Shown piece after piece: positions 63,262 through 64,000 of a DNA stretch of 64,000 nt. The notes beneath the pieces are model-generated. The model was not told where the DNA came from, did not search any database, and saw only the letters and a list, made by a program, of their open reading frames with translations. Location: positions 13,005,001 through 13,069,000 of the forward strand of contig NC_092569.1 of assembly GCF_037975245.1 (NCBI RefSeq). Direction: 5' to 3'. The stretch comes from Apostichopus japonicus. Taxonomy: Eukaryota > Echinodermata > Holothuroidea > Aspidochirotida > Stichopodidae. Within the stretch, counting starts at the first letter, position 1. Each line of letters begins with the position of its first letter. The position numbers and the translations under genes were made by a program.

Positions 63262-64000
63262 TAGGGGGGGGGGGGTAAAGAGAGAGGGCTAATGGGAGGG
63301 GTCTAATGGGGTTGGTCTCAGAGGAGGGGGACTAAGGGGAGTGTTCTAAGAGAAGGGCATAACGGGAGAGCATTAAGGGGAGGGCTTTAGGGGGAAGATC
63401 ATGGGGGAGAGTCTAATGGGAGGGGTTTAAAGGGGAGGGTTTTTAAGGGGAGGGTTTTAAGGGGAGGGTTTTAAGGGGAGGGCTTTAAGGAGAAGACTTT
63501 AGGGAGAGGGGCTTTATGGGTAGGGTTTAAGGGGGGAGGAGTTTAAGGGGAGGGACTTAGATGCAACATAGAACTATAATTTCCATCAATTTAACTACAT
63601 TTGTGTATTACAAGTTGAAAAGTTTGCAGTTTTTTAAGAATTTGCTTGCAAACATCTGTTATGAAGCTTGAAGAGGAGAGGAGCAGAGGAGGAGAGGAGG
63701 AGAGGGGGGGGGAGGGGAGGGGGAGAGGAGGAGAGGAGGAGAGGAGCAGAGGAGCAGAGGAGCAGAAGGAGGGAGAGGAGGAGAGGAGGAGAGGAGGAGA
63801 GGGGGAGAGGAGGAGAGGAGCAGAGGAGGAGAGGAGCAGAGAGGAGAGGGGGAGAGGGGGGAGAGGGGGAGAGGGGGAGAGGGGGAGACGAGGGGGAGAG
63901 GGGGAGAGGGGGAGAGGGGGAGAGGGGGAGAGGAGCAGAGGAGCAGAGGAGTGGAGCAGAGGAGGAGAGGAGCAGAGGAGGAGAGGAGGAGAGGAGGAGA
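63262..64000 (+). repeat. G-rich minisatellite and polypurine array, copy B
   Basis: Counterpart of 51570-52421, with different unit numbers and order; runs off the window. Confidence 0.85.

Larger units (their letters stand above)
55119..64000 (+). repeat. Large direct duplication, copy B (runs off right edge)
   Basis: Same order and orientation as copy A, offset about 17.5 kb at the left end. Copy-specific insertions include 57138-57460 (retroelement), about 58616-58805 (AT-rich, ends with AATAAAG) and 62271-62475. Confidence 0.85.

Overview
This is animal nuclear DNA, most likely from an echinoderm and probably a sea cucumber. It is AT-rich, with long introns bounded by GT-AG splice sites. 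It is crowded with (TA)n arrays, poly-C/G runs, tRNA-derived SINEs and short inverted-repeat transposons. The host genes belong to two families that are expanded in marine invertebrate deuterostomes: SLC5 sodium/monocarboxylate-type transporters and secreted fibrinogen-related (FReD) lectin-like proteins. The taxon is an inference from gene families and repeat style, not a match. Most long open frames are simple-repeat artefacts; the real genes are sets of small exons, which I rebuilt from splice sites and reading phase.

Left part (1-17.9 kb, minus strand): the 5' half of an SLC5 transporter gene. Five coding exons join in phase from 12389 down to 677, and the gene runs off the left edge. A second first exon, clearly homologous to the first, lies 5 kb upstream at 17854-17501. 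It has the same donor phase, and I found no other exons of its own. It is either an alternative first exon or an orphan exon of a paralog. The introns hold hAT-type and TTAA-type MITEs, a SINE and a 29-30 bp minisatellite.

Middle (18-27 kb): no convincing host gene. It holds SINE heads, tandem repeats, (TA)n arrays, a second TTAA MITE, a possible transposon ORF relic and one doubtful terminal exon.

Right part (27.7-64 kb): three FReD genes. Gene 1 (plus, 27813-33735) is complete with five exons and 249 residues. Genes 2 and 3 (minus) lie in a large direct duplication (about 37.6-52.4 kb and 55.1-64 kb). Gene 2 is complete (53908 down to 39381, five exons, also 249 residues). Gene 3 (59259 down to 56925, with a small exon at 61965-61937) lacks its first exon inside the window and has a one-base frame problem in exon 2. 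A retroelement insertion has replaced the splice acceptor region of its last exon. Each protein has a signal peptide, a short linker and one FReD. They are presumably secreted recognition lectins, and their C-terminal, ligand-binding exon has diverged far more between the duplicates than the flanking non-coding DNA.

The most striking non-genic item is a full hammerhead ribozyme at 41001-41056, embedded in a tRNA-derived SINE inside gene 2's intron 2. All core residues are present, and stems I and II are both supported by pairing. The Pol III B box overlaps the outer strand of stem I. A degenerate hammerhead-like motif occurs twice more (47651-47689 and 62279-62317), once in a 205 bp insertion with a 21 bp target duplication. 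A decayed Penelope-like element (reverse transcriptase plus GIY-YIG region) lies at about 45.75-47.03 kb.
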